A DNA stretch of 64,000 bases from Streptococcus mitis bv. 2 str. SK95 (lineage in GTDB: Bacteria > Bacillota > Bacilli > Lactobacillales > Streptococcaceae), in NCBI RefSeq assembly GCF_000222705.1, contig NZ_AFUB01000055.1, positions 1 to 64,000 on the forward strand, given 5' to 3'. Made by a program: the position numbers and the translations under genes. Positions within the stretch are counted from its first letter, which is position 1; each line of letters begins with the position of its first letter. The notes beneath the pieces are model-generated. The model did no database searches. It worked only from the letters and a program-made list of their open reading frames with translations, and was not told where the DNA came from. This document shows, one piece after another, positions 27,683 to 37,809 of this stretch.

Positions 27683-27820
27683 CCCTGGAGGTAAATCCAG
27701 GGGACTAGTTTGTTTTTACTCTGCGAAAATCAAAGCAATTCTTCGTCAGTTTCAACTCACCTAACTCAAGTTATGCTTTCGTTTCACTTCCTAGACTTGT
27801 TTCAATTTTCTTTGAGCAAT
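27683..27820. repeat. Degenerate BOX-like element and hairpin, rplN-rplX spacer
   Basis: A hairpin CCTGGA/TCCAGG lies at 27683-27701. From about 27714, TACTCTGCGAAAATC, TTCGTCAGTTTCAAC and later CTTCCTAG...TTTGAGCA follow the order of pneumococcal BOX modules (compare ACTCTTCGAAAATC and CTTCCTAGTTTG). The boxB core is shortened and eroded. The comparison is by eye and memory. Confidence 0.4.
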
Positions 27821-27823
27821 CAA

Positions 27824-28192
27824 TTAAAGTACTTCTGGAGCAAGTGACACGATCTTCATGAAGCCACCTTCACGCAATTCACGTGCAACTGGGCCAAAGA
27901 TACGTGTTCCGCGAGGAGTTTTGTCTTCACGGATTATAACTGCTGCATTTTCGTCAAATTTGATGTATGAACCATCAGCACGACGAGCACCTGATTTAGT
28001 ACGAACGATAACAGCTTTTACAACGTCACCTTTTTTAACCGCACCACCAGGAGTAGCTTGTTTTACAGATGCCACAATGACATCACCGATGTTCGCAAAT
28101 TTACGTTTAGAACCACCAAGAACTTTGATAGTCAAGATTTCGCGCGCACCGCTGTTGTCTGCGACTTTCAAACGAGTTTCTGTTTGAATCAT
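27824..28192 (-). CDS. rplN: 50S ribosomal protein L14
   Basis: 122 aa ([27 protein letters not shown] ... [12 protein letters not shown]). Large-subunit protein in the bridge with 16S rRNA. It lies 25 nt after rpsQ. Confidence 0.98.
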   Translation of the reverse strand: MIQTETRLKVADNSGAREILTIKVLGGSKRKFANIGDVIVASVKQATPGGAVKKGDVVKAVIVRTKSGARRADGSYIKFDENAAVIIREDKTPRGTRIFGPVARELREGGFMKIVSLAPEVL

Positions 28193-28217
28193 TTCAGTTT
28201 TCTCCTTTCAGGTTTGA

Positions 28218-28478
28218 TTAGATGATGACCGCTTCTTCAACAACTTCTACAAGACGGAAACGTTTTGTAGCTGAAAGCGGACGAGTTTCCATGATACGTA
28301 CGATATCGCCTTCTTTGGCAACATTGTTTTCATCATGTGCTTTGTATTTTTTAGAGTAGTTAATACGTTTACCATAGACTGGGTGGTTACGTTTTGTTTC
28401 AACTACAACTGTGATTGTCTTGTCCATTTTGTCAGATACAACACGTCCAACAAGAACTTTACGATTATTGCGTTCCAT
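28218..28478 (-). CDS. rpsQ: 30S ribosomal protein S17
   Basis: 86 aa ([23 protein letters not shown]), OB-fold primary binder of 16S rRNA. It lies 24 nt after rpmC. Confidence 0.98.
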
Positions 28479-28502
28479 TGAAATTTCTCCTTCCCTAGTC
28501 TA

Positions 28503-28709
28503 TTATTTCGCTTCAGATTGAACTGTTTTGATACGAGCGATTTGTTTTTTAACTTCTTTCAAGCGAGCTGTTTGTTCCAATTGGCCAGTAGCAGCTTGGA
28601 AACGAAGTTCAAACAATTCTTTTTTCAATTCGTTTTCGCGCTTCGCGAGTTCTTCTTGAGAAAGACCACGAAGTTCTTTAACAAATTCTTTTACTTCATT
28701 AAGTTTCAT
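28503..28709 (-). CDS. rpmC: 50S ribosomal protein L29
   Basis: 68 aa, helical ([23 protein letters not shown] ... [13 protein letters not shown]), at the tunnel exit where SRP and trigger factor dock. It lies 9 nt after rplP. Confidence 0.98.
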
Positions 28710-28718
28710 GCCTTCTCC

Positions 28719-29132
28719 TTATTCTGCTTCACGTTTTACGAATTTACATTTAACTGGCAATTTGTGGCTAGCAAGACGAAGCGCTTCGCGAGCGATCTCT
28801 TCAGATACACCAGCAACTTCAAACATCACTTTACCACGTTTAACTGGTGCTACCCAACCTTCAGGTGCCCCTTTACCAGATCCCATACGCACACCGATAG
28901 CTTTAGCAGTGTATGATTTGTGTGGGAAGATTTTAATCCAAACTTTACCACCACGTTTCATGTAACGAGTCATGGCGATACGAGCAGCTTCGATTTGGCG
29001 GTTAGTGATCCAGTGGCTAGTTGTAGCTTGAAGACCGTATTCACCGAAAGCTACTTCTTTTCCACCTTTTGCTTCACCGCGCATTTTTCCACGGAATTCA
29101 CGACGGTGTTTAACACGTTTAGGTACTAACAT
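28719..29132 (-). CDS. rplP: 50S ribosomal protein L16
   Basis: 137 aa ([24 protein letters not shown] ... [14 protein letters not shown]). It helps shape the A and P sites. It starts 3 nt after the rpsC stop. Confidence 0.98.
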   Translation of the reverse strand: MLVPKRVKHRREFRGKMRGEAKGGKEVAFGEYGLQATTSHWITNRQIEAARIAMTRYMKRGGKVWIKIFPHKSYTAKAIGVRMGSGKGAPEGWVAPVKRGKVMFEVAGVSEEIAREALRLASHKLPVKCKFVKREAE

Positions 29133-29135
29133 TGG

Positions 29136-29789
29136 TTATTTACCTCCTTTAGTGTTTTTACGAGCTGGAAGAACTTCACCACGGTAGATCCATACTTTAA
29201 CACCAAGTTTACCGTATGTAGTATCTGCTTCTTCCCAAGCGTAATCGATATCTGCACGAAGTGTGTGAAGTGGAACAGTTCCTTCAGAGTATCCTTCAGC
29301 ACGGGCGATATCTGCACCGTTCAAACGACCTGATACTTGAGTTTTGATTCCTTTAGCTCCAGCACGCATTGCACGTTGGATTGCTTGTTTTTGTGCACGA
29401 CGGAAAGCAACACGTTGCTCCAATTGACGAGCAATTCCTTCACCTACAAGATGAGCATCCAAATCAGGTTGTTTGATTTCGATGATGTTGATGTGTACTT
29501 GTTTTCCAGTCAATTTGTTAAGTTTTGCACGGAGTGCATCAACGTTAGCACCACCTTTACCGATAACCATACCTGGTTTAGCAGTGTGAAGTGAAACGTT
29601 AACTTTGTTTACTGCGCGTTCGATTTCGATAGTTGAAACTGCTGCGTCAGCAAGTTCTTTTTGAACGAATTTACGGATTGCAAGATCTTCATGAAGGTAA
29701 TCCGCGTATTCTTTTTCAGCATACCATTTGGCATCCCAATCACGGATGATGCCGACACGCATACCAATTGGATGTACTTTTTGACCCAC
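29136..29789 (-). CDS. rpsC: 30S ribosomal protein S3
   Basis: 217 aa with a KH domain ([17 protein letters not shown]). Lines the mRNA entry tunnel. It lies 12 nt after rplV. Confidence 0.98.
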
Positions 29790-29801
29790 GATGTTACCTC
29801 C

Positions 29802-30146
29802 TTATTTTTCTGCAACAGCTACAGTGATGTGAGCTGTACGTTTGTTGATTGGTGAAGCTGAACCTTTCGCACGTGGACGGAAACGTTTCATAGTTGGTCC
29901 TTCGTTTGCGAATGCTTCAGATACTACCAAGTTAGCTTTATCCAAACCAAAGTTGTTTTCAGCGTTAGCTACAGCTGAGTTCAAAACTTTCAAGATGATT
30001 TCAGCAGCTTTGTTTGGAGTGAATGTCAAAATTGCAATAGCGTCGGCTACGCTTTTACCACGAATATTGTCAAGAACAAGACGTGATTTACGAGGTGAAA
30101 CACGTACTGTACGAGCCATTGCTTTAGCTGAAGTAATTTCTGCCAT
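29802..30146 (-). CDS. rplV: 50S ribosomal protein L22
   Basis: 114 aa ([25 protein letters not shown] ... [15 protein letters not shown]). Its hairpin reaches into the exit tunnel (macrolide site). It lies 11 nt after rpsS. Confidence 0.98.
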   Translation of the reverse strand: MAEITSAKAMARTVRVSPRKSRLVLDNIRGKSVADAIAILTFTPNKAAEIILKVLNSAVANAENNFGLDKANLVVSEAFANEGPTMKRFRPRAKGSASPINKRTAHITVAVAEK

Positions 30147-30157
30147 TTATGTTCTCC

Positions 30158-30439
30158 TTATTTTCTACGTGTTTTCTTGTCGTCTGCAGCGTGACCTTTG
30201 TAAGTACGAGTTGGTGCGAATTCACCAAGTTTGTGACCTACCATGTCTTCTTGGATGTAAACAGGTACGTGTTTACGTCCGTCATAAACTGCAATAGTGT
30301 AACCAATGAAACTTGGGAAGATCGTTGAACGACGTGACCAAGTTTTGATAACTTTTTTCTTTTCGTCGTTAGCTTGAGCTTCAACTTTTTTCATCAAATG
30401 CTCATCGACGAAAGGTCCTTTTTTAAGACTGCGTCCCAT
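30158..30439 (-). CDS. rpsS: 30S ribosomal protein S19
   Basis: 93 aa from the start at 30439 ([20 protein letters not shown]), preceded by AAAGGAGAAAACATAAAA. The upstream in-frame ATG lies in the 102-nt spacer, which carries the hairpin GCGCTC/GAGCGC. Head protein paired with S13. Confidence 0.97.
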
Positions 30440-30541
30440 TTTTATGTTTTCTCCTTTAAATGTTGTACCACAGCGGCTTGCGCTCACATGGAGCGCTACC
30501 GAGCTGGCGGATTATCTAGCGCTTATGCGACTAGTTTTAAA

Positions 30542-31375
30542 TTATTTCTCGTTGCGACGACGAACGATAAGTTTGTCAGATTTCGCTTTCTTGTTACGAG
30601 TTTTAAGACCAAGAGCAGGTTTGCCCCATGGAGTAGATGGCGCTTTACGACCAACTGGTGCTTTACCTTCACCACCACCGTGTGGGTGATCGTTAGGGTT
30701 CATTACAGAACCACGAACTGTTGGGCGGATACCTTTCCAACGGCTACGTCCTGCTTTACCAAGGTTCACAAGCCCATGTTGTTCGTTTCCGACAACACCA
30801 ACTGTAGCACGGCAAGTTCCAAGAATCATACGAACTTCACCTGATTGAAGACGAACAAGAACGTATTTACCTTCTTGACCCAATACTTGAGCAGAAGCTC
30901 CAGCTGCACGCACTAATTCTCCACCACGACCTGGTTTCAATTCGATGTTGTGGATCAAAGTACCAACTGGAATGTTAGCAAGTGGAAGAGCATTTCCGAC
31001 TTTGATATCTGCTTCTGGGCCTGAAACGATACGTTGACCAACTTCAAGACCTTTTGGAGCGATGATGTATGCTTTCACACCGTCTGTGTAGTGTACAAGA
31101 GCGATGTTTGCAGAACGGTTTGGATCGTACTCGATAGTTTTAACAACTGCTTCAACGTTGTCTTTGTTACGTTTGAAGTCAACCAAACGGTAGAAACGTT
31201 TGTGCCCACCACCTTGGTGACGAACAGTGATACGACCGTTGTTGTTACGACCAGCCTTGTTCTTCAAAGCAACAAGCAATGATTTTTCAGGAGCGCTTGT
31301 TGTGATTTCAGCGAAATCCAAAGAAGTCATATTACGGCGACCGTTTGTTGTTGGTTTATAAACACGAATTCCCAC
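30542..31375 (-). CDS. rplB: 50S ribosomal protein L2
   Basis: 277 aa. The conserved C-terminal loop [21 protein letters not shown] contains the His needed near the peptidyl-transferase centre. It lies 17 nt after rplW. Confidence 0.98.
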   Translation of the reverse strand: MGIRVYKPTTNGRRNMTSLDFAEITTSAPEKSLLVALKNKAGRNNNGRITVRHQGGGHKRFYRLVDFKRNKDNVEAVVKTIEYDPNRSANIALVHYTDGVKAYIIAPKGLEVGQRIVSGPEADIKVGNALPLANIPVGTLIHNIELKPGRGGELVRAAGASAQVLGQEGKYVLVRLQSGEVRMILGTCRATVGVVGNEQHGLVNLGKAGRSRWKGIRPTVRGSVMNPNDHPHGGGEGKAPVGRKAPSTPWGKPALGLKTRNKKAKSDKLIVRRRNEK

Positions 31376-31392
31376 GATATTTCCTCCTTAGA

Positions 31393-31689
31393 TTATTCAG
31401 CTTCAGCAGCAAACAACTCGATTGCTTTTGAATCAGCTGTAAGTGTGATGATAGCTTTTTTAGTTTTGTTAGTAAAACCAGTGTAACGTCCAACACGTTT
31501 AGCTTTTGGTTTTACGTTGATTGTGTTAACGTTGGCAACTTTAACACCTTCGAAAGCAGCTTCAACAGCTTGCTTGATCAAAAGCTTGTGTGCACGAGTG
31601 TCAACTTCAAATACATATTTACCTGCTTCAAGTTGAGCCATTGAGTTTTCAGTGATGACAGGTTTTTTGATAACATCATACAAATTCAT
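31393..31689 (-). CDS. rplW: 50S ribosomal protein L23
   Basis: 98 aa ([23 protein letters not shown]). Tunnel-exit docking site for SRP and trigger factor. The start overlaps the rplD stop by one base (TAATG), indicating coupling. Confidence 0.98.
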   Translation of the reverse strand: MNLYDVIKKPVITENSMAQLEAGKYVFEVDTRAHKLLIKQAVEAAFEGVKVANVNTINVKPKAKRVGRYTGFTNKTKKAIITLTADSKAIELFAAEAE

Positions 31690-32312
31690 TATGCAAGAAC
31701 CTCCTCGATTTTAGAGATAGCTGCTTGTGTGACAAGAAGTTTGTCGCTATTTGCGATGTCAAGAACACTTGCAGTTGTAGCAGTTGCAACTTTCACATTT
31801 GGAAGGTTACGAGCTGAAAGAGCTGCGAATTCATTTCCTTCTTCAAGGATAACAAGAACTTTAGAATCGATGCTCAATGCTGCAAGAACTTTTGCAAATT
31901 CAGCAGTTTTTGGAGCTGTAAATGAAAGAGCGTCTACAGCTACGAATTTGTTTTCAGCAACTTTTTCAGAGTAAACTGATTTAAGAGCTAGGCGACGAAC
32001 TTTTTGTGGAAGTTTGTAGCCGTATGAACGTGGAGTTGGTCCGAAGACAACGCCACCACCACGCCATTGTGGTGAGCGGATAGAACCTTGACGAGCACGT
32101 CCAGTTCCTTTTTGACGCCATGGTTTGCGTCCACCACCTGATACTGCAGAGCGGTTTTTAACAGCGTGTGTTCCTTGACGAAGGCTTGCGCGTTGGCTGA
32201 TGATCACATCAAACACAACTGATTCATTTGGTTCAATACCAAATACTGCATCGTTAAGAACAACTTGGCCAGCTTCTTTACCAGTTTGGTCAAATAATGT
32301 TACGTTTGCCAT
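31689..32312 (-). CDS. rplD: 50S ribosomal protein L4
   Basis: 207 aa with the tunnel-lining loop ([19 protein letters not shown]). In E. coli L4 also represses this operon through the leader; whether it does so in streptococci is not known. It lies 24 nt after rplC. Confidence 0.98.
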   Translation of the reverse strand: MANVTLFDQTGKEAGQVVLNDAVFGIEPNESVVFDVIISQRASLRQGTHAVKNRSAVSGGGRKPWRQKGTGRARQGSIRSPQWRGGGVVFGPTPRSYGYKLPQKVRRLALKSVYSEKVAENKFVAVDALSFTAPKTAEFAKVLAALSIDSKVLVILEEGNEFAALSARNLPNVKVATATTASVLDIANSDKLLVTQAAISKIEEVLA

Positions 32313-32336
32313 TGTGACTGATTTCCCCTTTCTTTA

Positions 32337-32963
32337 TTATTTACCAGCTTTAACTGCTGATTTGATAGTGATAAGAGATTTCTTAGCACCTGGTACGTTA
32401 CCTTTGATAAGGATAACGTTCTTTTCTGGAACAACTTGTACAACTTCAAGGTTTTGAATTGTTACGCGGTCGCCACCCATACGTCCTGCAAGGTTTTTAC
32501 CTTTGAATACGCGGTTAGGTGCAACAGGTCCCATAGAACCTGGACGACGGTGGTAACGAGAACCGTGAGCCATTGGTCCACGTGATTGTCCGTGGCGTTT
32601 GATAACACCTTGGAAACCTTTACCTTTAGAAGTACCAGTTACGTCAACAACGTCTCCAGCTGCGAATGTTTCAACTGTGATTTCAGCACCAACTTCCAAG
32701 CCTTCAACGTTTTTGAATTCACGAATGAAGCGCTTAGGAGCCGTGTTAGCTTTCGCTACATGTCCTTTAGCAGGTTTGTTGCTCAATACTTCGCGTTTGT
32801 CATCGAAACCAACTTGGATAGCGTTGTATCCGTCTGTTTCAACAGTTTTAACTTGAAGAACAACGTTTGGAGTTGCTTCAATAACTGTTACAGGGATCAA
32901 TTCGCCAGCTTCAGTGAAGATTTGAGTCATTCCCACTTTTTTCCCTAAGATTCCTTTTGTCAT
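32337..32963 (-). CDS. rplC: 50S ribosomal protein L3
   Basis: 208 aa ([25 protein letters not shown] ... [21 protein letters not shown]). The loop reaches toward the peptidyl-transferase centre. It lies 82 nt after rpsJ. Confidence 0.98.
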
Positions 32964-33045
32964 GAGAAAATAGTTCCTTTTCTATATTTTTTATTCAAAA
33001 AGTTTTTAACGAGCGTTTTTTATGCTCAAGGTATCAAGCTTTAGA

Positions 33046-33354
33046 TTAAAGTTTGATTTCTACGTTTACACCACTTGGAAGATCCAATTTCATCAAGGCA
33101 TCAACTGTTTTTTGAGTTGGGTTAACGATATCGATCAAACGTTTGTGTGTACGCATTTCAAATTGTTCGCGAGAGTCTTTGTATTTGTGAGTCGCACGAA
33201 TGATTGTGTAGAGGCTACGCTCAGTTGGAAGTGGGATTGGACCCGCAACTTGTGCACCTGTACGAGTAGCTGATTCTACGATTTTTGCAGCCGCTGTGTC
33301 AAGCGTACGGTGTTCGTAAGCTTTCAAACGGATACGGATTTTTTTGTTTGCCAT
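33046..33354 (-). CDS. rpsJ: 30S ribosomal protein S10
   Basis: 102 aa ([24 protein letters not shown]). Head protein, also a NusB partner in antitermination. First gene of the S10-spc-alpha superoperon, with AAAAGGAGAAAAAG upstream. Confidence 0.98.
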
Positions 33355-33406
33355 CTTTTTCTCCTTTTCGTCTATTTAAGATAATAGGCTAGCTCCACAA
33401 GAAAAC

Positions 33407-33443
33407 CGACGCGCGTTGCGTGGCAATGCAACCGAGCGTGTCG
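33407..33443 (-). promoter_or_regulatory. S10 operon leader hairpin
   Basis: GC-rich nested structure in the 5' leader: outer arms CGACACGC/GCGCGTCG (33436-33443, 33407-33414; one mismatch) and inner GTTGC/GCAAC. In an AT-rich genome this stands out and is the natural place for ribosomal-protein feedback. Confidence 0.6.
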
Positions 33444-33489
33444 CAACCTCTTGCATCAAAGCTAAGGCTGTAATTTACAGCACCATAAT

Positions 33490-33518
33490 AGAATAACACA
33501 AAGCCCCTGCGATTGCAA
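33490..33518 (-). promoter_or_regulatory. Promoter of the S10 superoperon
   Basis: Minus strand TTGCAA (33513-33518), 17 bp, TATTCT (33490-33495) with an extended TGT. The leader is about 130 nt. Confidence 0.75.
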
Positions 33519-33619
33519 GGGATTTGTTAGCTTTTTTTCGTTTTTTTAAGATGAAACTGTTTTCTCTTTTCATCTTTCTATGATTACTGATTTACGTCTA
33601 TAAAAATCAATCTTTTCTT

Positions 33620-34249
33620 CTATATAATAATGTGTTTCATTGCGACTTCAAACTTATCTTCCGATTGATCCACTAAGATATCCGCTTTAGACTCGTTTTC
33701 TCTATAGTATTGCAGATACTGCTCTCGTCTCATCTGATGGCTAGCCAATATAAAGGAAGCATCGCGATTTCTCATAGTCGTATCTCGAGCTAGACGCCTC
33801 TTTAATTCTGTTTCTTCATCCGTGTAGAAACAGATAGTTTTGTCAAAGAGTTTCTCAGGTAGAAAGCCCACAGACATCCCTTCAACAATAAGAATTGGCT
33901 TTGCTCCAGACAAGACCTCACTAGCCTTCCAAGGTTCATCGATTGTCAAGACATCCATACCTGCCTGCAAGGCGAGAATATCTCTCTGCAAACTTGCCAG
34001 TTCATGTGCCACTGGCAGACAAGCTGTCACCTTTTGATTTGGTGCTTGCTTTGGTACTACCAGGTGACGTTCTGAAGTGATATAGGGGTCTGTTTCTAGT
34101 AAATTTACTGTAGTAGAATCTAAAGCTTGGTACAATTCCTGTGCAAAGGTTGATTTACCTGAAGCCCCATGACCGTAGATCCCTAGCGTCCTAACTCTTC
34201 CCGTTTCGATTTCTGAAACCAGTTGTTCTATCAGGTCTTTTTTCTTCAT
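33620..34249 (-). CDS. Uridine kinase-like P-loop kinase
   Basis: 209 aa. Walker A GHGASGKST near residues 26-34; PILIVEGMSVGFLP corresponds to the Walker B/lid entry of the Udk/PRK family; RRLARDTTMRNRD is the basic lid. It is in the anaerobic ribonucleotide reductase operon, its ATG overlapping the nrdG stop (4 nt). A nucleoside kinase would feed the reductase, but uridine specificity is not proven. Confidence 0.8.
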   Translation of the reverse strand: MKKKDLIEQLVSEIETGRVRTLGIYGHGASGKSTFAQELYQALDSTTVNLLETDPYITSERHLVVPKQAPNQKVTACLPVAHELASLQRDILALQAGMDVLTIDEPWKASEVLSGAKPILIVEGMSVGFLPEKLFDKTICFYTDEETELKRRLARDTTMRNRDASFILASHQMRREQYLQYYRENESKADILVDQSEDKFEVAMKHIII

Positions 34250-34842
34250 TCTCTCTTCACCTGTTCATAGCTTTCTTTTCCGTCATTAAGCTTGTCCCAA
34301 ATCACCACTTGCCCACTTTTGAGAGATTTTTGCACATCTATAATTCGTTGATTAGAGGAACCTCGAAACTGGAGCATGAGATTGCGCTTGCTTTTATCAT
34401 ACCGTCCATCGACAAGGATGTCAATCAATGATAAGAGTTCCAGTTTATCTGGAGTCTCCAGCATCATTTCTTCCCAAGTGTAGCCCGTCCAGGACCAGAT
34501 GTCTTTGTCTGGCAATTCCTTTCGGATGCGTTTAACGAGTGGCAAGAGAATGCCCGTATTAAGAAAGGGTTCTCCTCCTAGCAAGGTCAAACCCTGAACA
34601 TAGGGTTGGGCAAGGTCTTCCATGATTTGTTCTTCTAATTCTGCCGTATAGGGAATGCCTGCGTTGAAAGACCAAGTCGCAACATTATAGCACCCCTCGC
34701 AGTGAAACATGCAACCTGATACATAAAGAGAGTTGCGTACACCTTCTCCATCGACAAAGTTAAAGGCCTTGTAATCAATGATTCGCCCTTTACTAAGTTC
34801 CTCACTTTTCCATTCACCTGGTTTTGGTGTATTCCATGTCAT
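34246..34842 (-). CDS. nrdG: Anaerobic ribonucleotide reductase activating protein
   Basis: 198 aa from the start at 34842, which has GGAGTAGACAGC upstream and matches the family N-terminus MTWNTPKPGEWKSEELS. Radical-SAM cluster motif CMFHCEGC (C-x3-C-x2-C) follows, with GGEPF for SAM binding. It puts the glycyl radical on NrdD under anaerobiosis. An ATG 24 nt earlier is inside the preceding gene. Confidence 0.95.
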   Translation of the reverse strand: MTWNTPKPGEWKSEELSKGRIIDYKAFNFVDGEGVRNSLYVSGCMFHCEGCYNVATWSFNAGIPYTAELEEQIMEDLAQPYVQGLTLLGGEPFLNTGILLPLVKRIRKELPDKDIWSWTGYTWEEMMLETPDKLELLSLIDILVDGRYDKSKRNLMLQFRGSSNQRIIDVQKSLKSGQVVIWDKLNDGKESYEQVKRE

Positions 34843-34847
34843 GCTGT

Positions 34848-35348
34848 CTACTCCAAGTCTATCCAATAGCGCTTCGTTCCGTTTCGAACATCCTCCAACT
34901 CCCCACCATTAGCTAAGATAACAGCTCGACTTGCTGGATTTTCTGTGCTACAAGTCACTAAAGCTCGTTTAATATTCTTTCCCTTAGCAACTTGTAGACC
35001 TTGTCGGAGGGATTCTTTCGCATAACCCTTACCTCTTTCAGATGGACGAATGGAGTAGCCAATATGGCCCCCATTTTCTAGTAAGTAGTCATTTAATCGG
35101 AGACGAAGGTTGAGAAAGCCAAGAGCCTGGCCTGCTACGTCAAAACTAACCAGCTGGATAGCAGGAACCCAGTTTTCAGGAATATTGAGTCCCGCTTCCG
35201 CTTGAAGATTTTCTTCTAGCCACTCTTCATAAACAAAATTGTTGGCGCTCCAAAACCCACCATCGTGGGCTGATTGAGTCTGTTCAAACTCTGCCATCAT
35301 CTCTAAAACTGTTTCTTTATCTGCCAATGTTGGTCTGCGTAGTTCCAT
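34848..35348 (-). CDS. GNAT-family N-acetyltransferase in the nrd operon
   Basis: 166 aa from the start at 35348 (MELRRPTLADKETVLEMM), preceded by GGGAGGGGAAT. IRPSERGKGYAKESLRQGLQ is the acetyl-CoA loop, ENPASRAVILANGGELED the C-terminal GNAT motif. It lies between the 46-aa gene and nrdG in one operon. Acceptor unknown; the family member resembles YesJ/putative small-molecule acetyltransferases. Confidence 0.88.
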   Translation of the reverse strand: MELRRPTLADKETVLEMMAEFEQTQSAHDGGFWSANNFVYEEWLEENLQAEAGLNIPENWVPAIQLVSFDVAGQALGFLNLRLRLNDYLLENGGHIGYSIRPSERGKGYAKESLRQGLQVAKGKNIKRALVTCSTENPASRAVILANGGELEDVRNGTKRYWIDLE

Positions 35349-35386
35349 ATTCCCCTCCCCGCTAAGAGAAAAGCGAGAGCGGACTC

Positions 35387-35527
35387 TCACTTTTTCTTGT
35401 TCTTGTTTAAATATTGTTCTCTGAGATTGAGCAAGCGTTCTTTTTTTCCTACTCCACCTTTCGAATGTTTTTCATGATAACGGGTCACTTGAGCGCGTCC
35501 CTTATCATCTAATTGGTATTTCCCCAT
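35387..35527 (-). CDS. Small basic protein of the nrd operon
   Basis: 46 aa, starting MGKYQLDDKGRAQVTRYHEK and ending in a lysine-rich tail (NKNKKK). AAGGAAACGC lies before the ATG, 11 nt after the nrdD stop. Coding character is clear (a single open frame, no overlap with neighbours). A small ORF occupies the same slot in pneumococcal genomes as I recall. Function unknown; the charge suggests nucleic-acid or protein binding. Confidence 0.8.
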   Translation of the reverse strand: MGKYQLDDKGRAQVTRYHEKHSKGGVGKKERLLNLREQYLNKNKKK

Positions 35528-35538
35528 TGCGTTTCCTT

Positions 35539-37746
35539 CTAATTTGTTACTTCATGTCCGGCTGTTTTAATGGTTGAACCGTTCATGTGTTTGACACGCG
35601 CAGCAATTTCCTTGTGGCGTCCATTGACCATCGGACGCGCTTGCGGATTTCCCAGATAACCACACGTACGTTTGACAACGTCTACTGTTTTAGGGTCGCT
35701 ATTGCCACAGTTTGGACAAGCAAAGCCTCTTTCAGTTGGTTCAAAATCTCCTTCAAAGTCACACTTGTAGCAACGATCAATCGGAGTATTGGTTCCTAGA
35801 TAGCCAACTCGGTCATAGGCATAGTCCCAAACAGCTTCCAGGGCTTTTGGATTTTGTTGAAGAACTGGATACTCACAATAGTGGATAAAGCCACCTGACG
35901 CACCTGCTTCTGGATAAACTTTTTCAAAATCCAGTTTTTCAAACGGTGTTGGATTTTTACGAACATCGTAGTGGAAAGAGTTGGTGTAGTATTCCTTGTC
36001 CGTGATGTCAGGAATAGAGCCGAACTTCTCTGTATCCAAGCGACAGAAGCGGTCTGTCAGACTTTCAGACGGTGTGGAGTAGATAGAGAAATGGTAACCA
36101 TATTGGTCAGACCACTCTTCCACACGACGTTTCATATCGCGAATGATATCCAATGTGAATTCCTTGGCTTCAGGATTACTTTCCCAGCTGTTTCCAAAGA
36201 AGACCGTCGCCACTTCGTACAAACCGATGTAGCCCAGCGAAACTGTCGCGCGGCGATTCTTAAAGAGTTGATCTACACTTTCTTCTTTTCCGAGACGGCG
36301 ACCGAAGGCTCCGTACTGATAAAGGATAGGGGCATTCGCTGGTGTTGCTTCCTTGGTCCGTTCAACACGGTAAACCAGAGCATCTTCTGCGATATTCATC
36401 CGCTCGTTGAAGATTTCCCAGAACTTATTCAGATCTCCTTCAGACTCGAGGGCGATACGAGGTAAATTGACTGTCACAACACCTAGATTCATCCGACCTG
36501 AATTGACCTCGACACCATTTTCATCCTTCCATCCTTGAAGGAAAGAACGGCATCCCATAGGAACCTTGAAAGAACCAGTCAGTTCGATAATCTTATCATA
36601 GGACAAGACATCTGGATACATCCGCTTGGTTGCACACTCGAGAGCCAACTGTTTGATGTCGTAGTTAGGTGAACCTTCCTCTAAGTTGAGTCCTCTTTTT
36701 AGCGTAAAGATGAGTTTAGGGAAGATGGCTGTGCGGTGTTCTGAACCAAGCCCCTTGATACGAATGGTCAAGATAGCTTTTTGAATTTCACGTTCAAAAC
36801 GATTGGTTCCTAGACCGAAACCTAGTGAAGTAAAAGGTGTTTGTCCATTTGAAGTGAAGAGGGTGTTGATTTCATACTCAAGAGATTGCATGGCATCGTA
36901 GATATCTTTTTGCGTTTTCCTCCACGCGTAATCTTCCCGTTTTTCAGGCAAGACCCACTCTTCCGCATCCTTTAGGTGCTTCTGATAATTCTTCTCCGCA
37001 TAAGGCGCCAAGACTTCATCGATACGGTCAGCTGAACAGCCCCCGTACTGGCTAGAAGCAACATTGGCAATGATTTGGGAAATCTGAGCAGTCGCAGTCT
37101 GGATAGACTTGGGACTCTCTACCTCCGCATTTCCAATCTTAAAACCATTTTCCAACATACCCTTGAAATCAATCAAACAGCAGTTGGTCATAGGAGTGTA
37201 GGGGCTGTAGTCCAAGTCATGATAGTGGATATCCCCCTTTTGGTGAGCATTGGCTACGTGCTTAGGAAGCATTTGCAGTCCGATTGATTTCCCCACAATC
37301 CCTGCTGTCAAATCACGCTGAGTGTTAAAGACATCACTGTCTTTATTGGCATTTTCATTGACAACCGCCTGGTCTTTATTGAGAAGTTTATGAATGCTAA
37401 AGTTGATATCTGTCGCTTTTGAGCGCTCAAAATCCCTTTGTGTCCGATAAGTGATATACTCCTCAGCTAGCGCATATTCTTTGGCTTCAAGGAGTTCATG
37501 TTCTACGATATTTTGAATCTCGTAAATCTTGACACCTTGAGGGAAACGACTGTGAATTTCCGCAACAATACGCTCAAGCAGTCCATTTAGACGTTTTTCG
37601 ACCAAGGGTGTCACATCCATGACTTTGTCAGCCGCCTTGTGGAGAGCTTTGTCAATCTTGTCTATATCAAACACTACACGTCTACCATCTCGTTTTTCAA
37701 CGAACAAAGTGGGAACGGTTGCAAGGTTTTCTTCTAATACAATCAT
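35539..37746 (-). CDS. nrdD: Anaerobic ribonucleoside-triphosphate reductase
   Basis: Class III reductase that makes dNTPs without oxygen using a glycyl radical. 735 aa. The N-terminal ATP cone is KRDGRRVVFDIDKIDKALHKA. Active-site motifs are seen in the barrel. The C-terminal zinc site is CYKCDFEG ... CPNCG, then the radical glycine in RTCGYLGN. The ribosome site is weak (AAGAGCC). It is first in an operon of five with nrdG, under probable NrdR control. Confidence 0.97.
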   Translation of the reverse strand: MIVLEENLATVPTLFVEKRDGRRVVFDIDKIDKALHKAADKVMDVTPLVEKRLNGLLERIVAEIHSRFPQGVKIYEIQNIVEHELLEAKEYALAEEYITYRTQRDFERSKATDINFSIHKLLNKDQAVVNENANKDSDVFNTQRDLTAGIVGKSIGLQMLPKHVANAHQKGDIHYHDLDYSPYTPMTNCCLIDFKGMLENGFKIGNAEVESPKSIQTATAQISQIIANVASSQYGGCSADRIDEVLAPYAEKNYQKHLKDAEEWVLPEKREDYAWRKTQKDIYDAMQSLEYEINTLFTSNGQTPFTSLGFGLGTNRFEREIQKAILTIRIKGLGSEHRTAIFPKLIFTLKRGLNLEEGSPNYDIKQLALECATKRMYPDVLSYDKIIELTGSFKVPMGCRSFLQGWKDENGVEVNSGRMNLGVVTVNLPRIALESEGDLNKFWEIFNERMNIAEDALVYRVERTKEATPANAPILYQYGAFGRRLGKEESVDQLFKNRRATVSLGYIGLYEVATVFFGNSWESNPEAKEFTLDIIRDMKRRVEEWSDQYGYHFSIYSTPSESLTDRFCRLDTEKFGSIPDITDKEYYTNSFHYDVRKNPTPFEKLDFEKVYPEAGASGGFIHYCEYPVLQQNPKALEAVWDYAYDRVGYLGTNTPIDRCYKCDFEGDFEPTERGFACPNCGNSDPKTVDVVKRTCGYLGNPQARPMVNGRHKEIAARVKHMNGSTIKTAGHEVTN

Positions 37747-37781
37747 ATCCAGGCTCTTTTCTATTTTTCTTCTTAAATGAT

Positions 37782-37809
37782 ATTATACCACTCCAAAAAG
37801 AAAAATCAA
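37782..37809 (-). promoter_or_regulatory. nrdD promoter
   Basis: Minus strand TTGATT (37804-37809), 16 bp, TATAAT (37782-37787) with an extended TGG. The -35 lies inside the NrdR box at 37804-37819. Confidence 0.75.

Noticed and set aside
33549-33575. Inverted repeat AAGATGAAA/TTTCATCTT as terminator of the kinase gene
   Set aside because: On the minus strand it is followed by an A run, not a T run.
35971-36465. Plus-strand open frame of 164 codons
   Set aside because: Antisense to nrdD core; no family resemblance or ribosome site.
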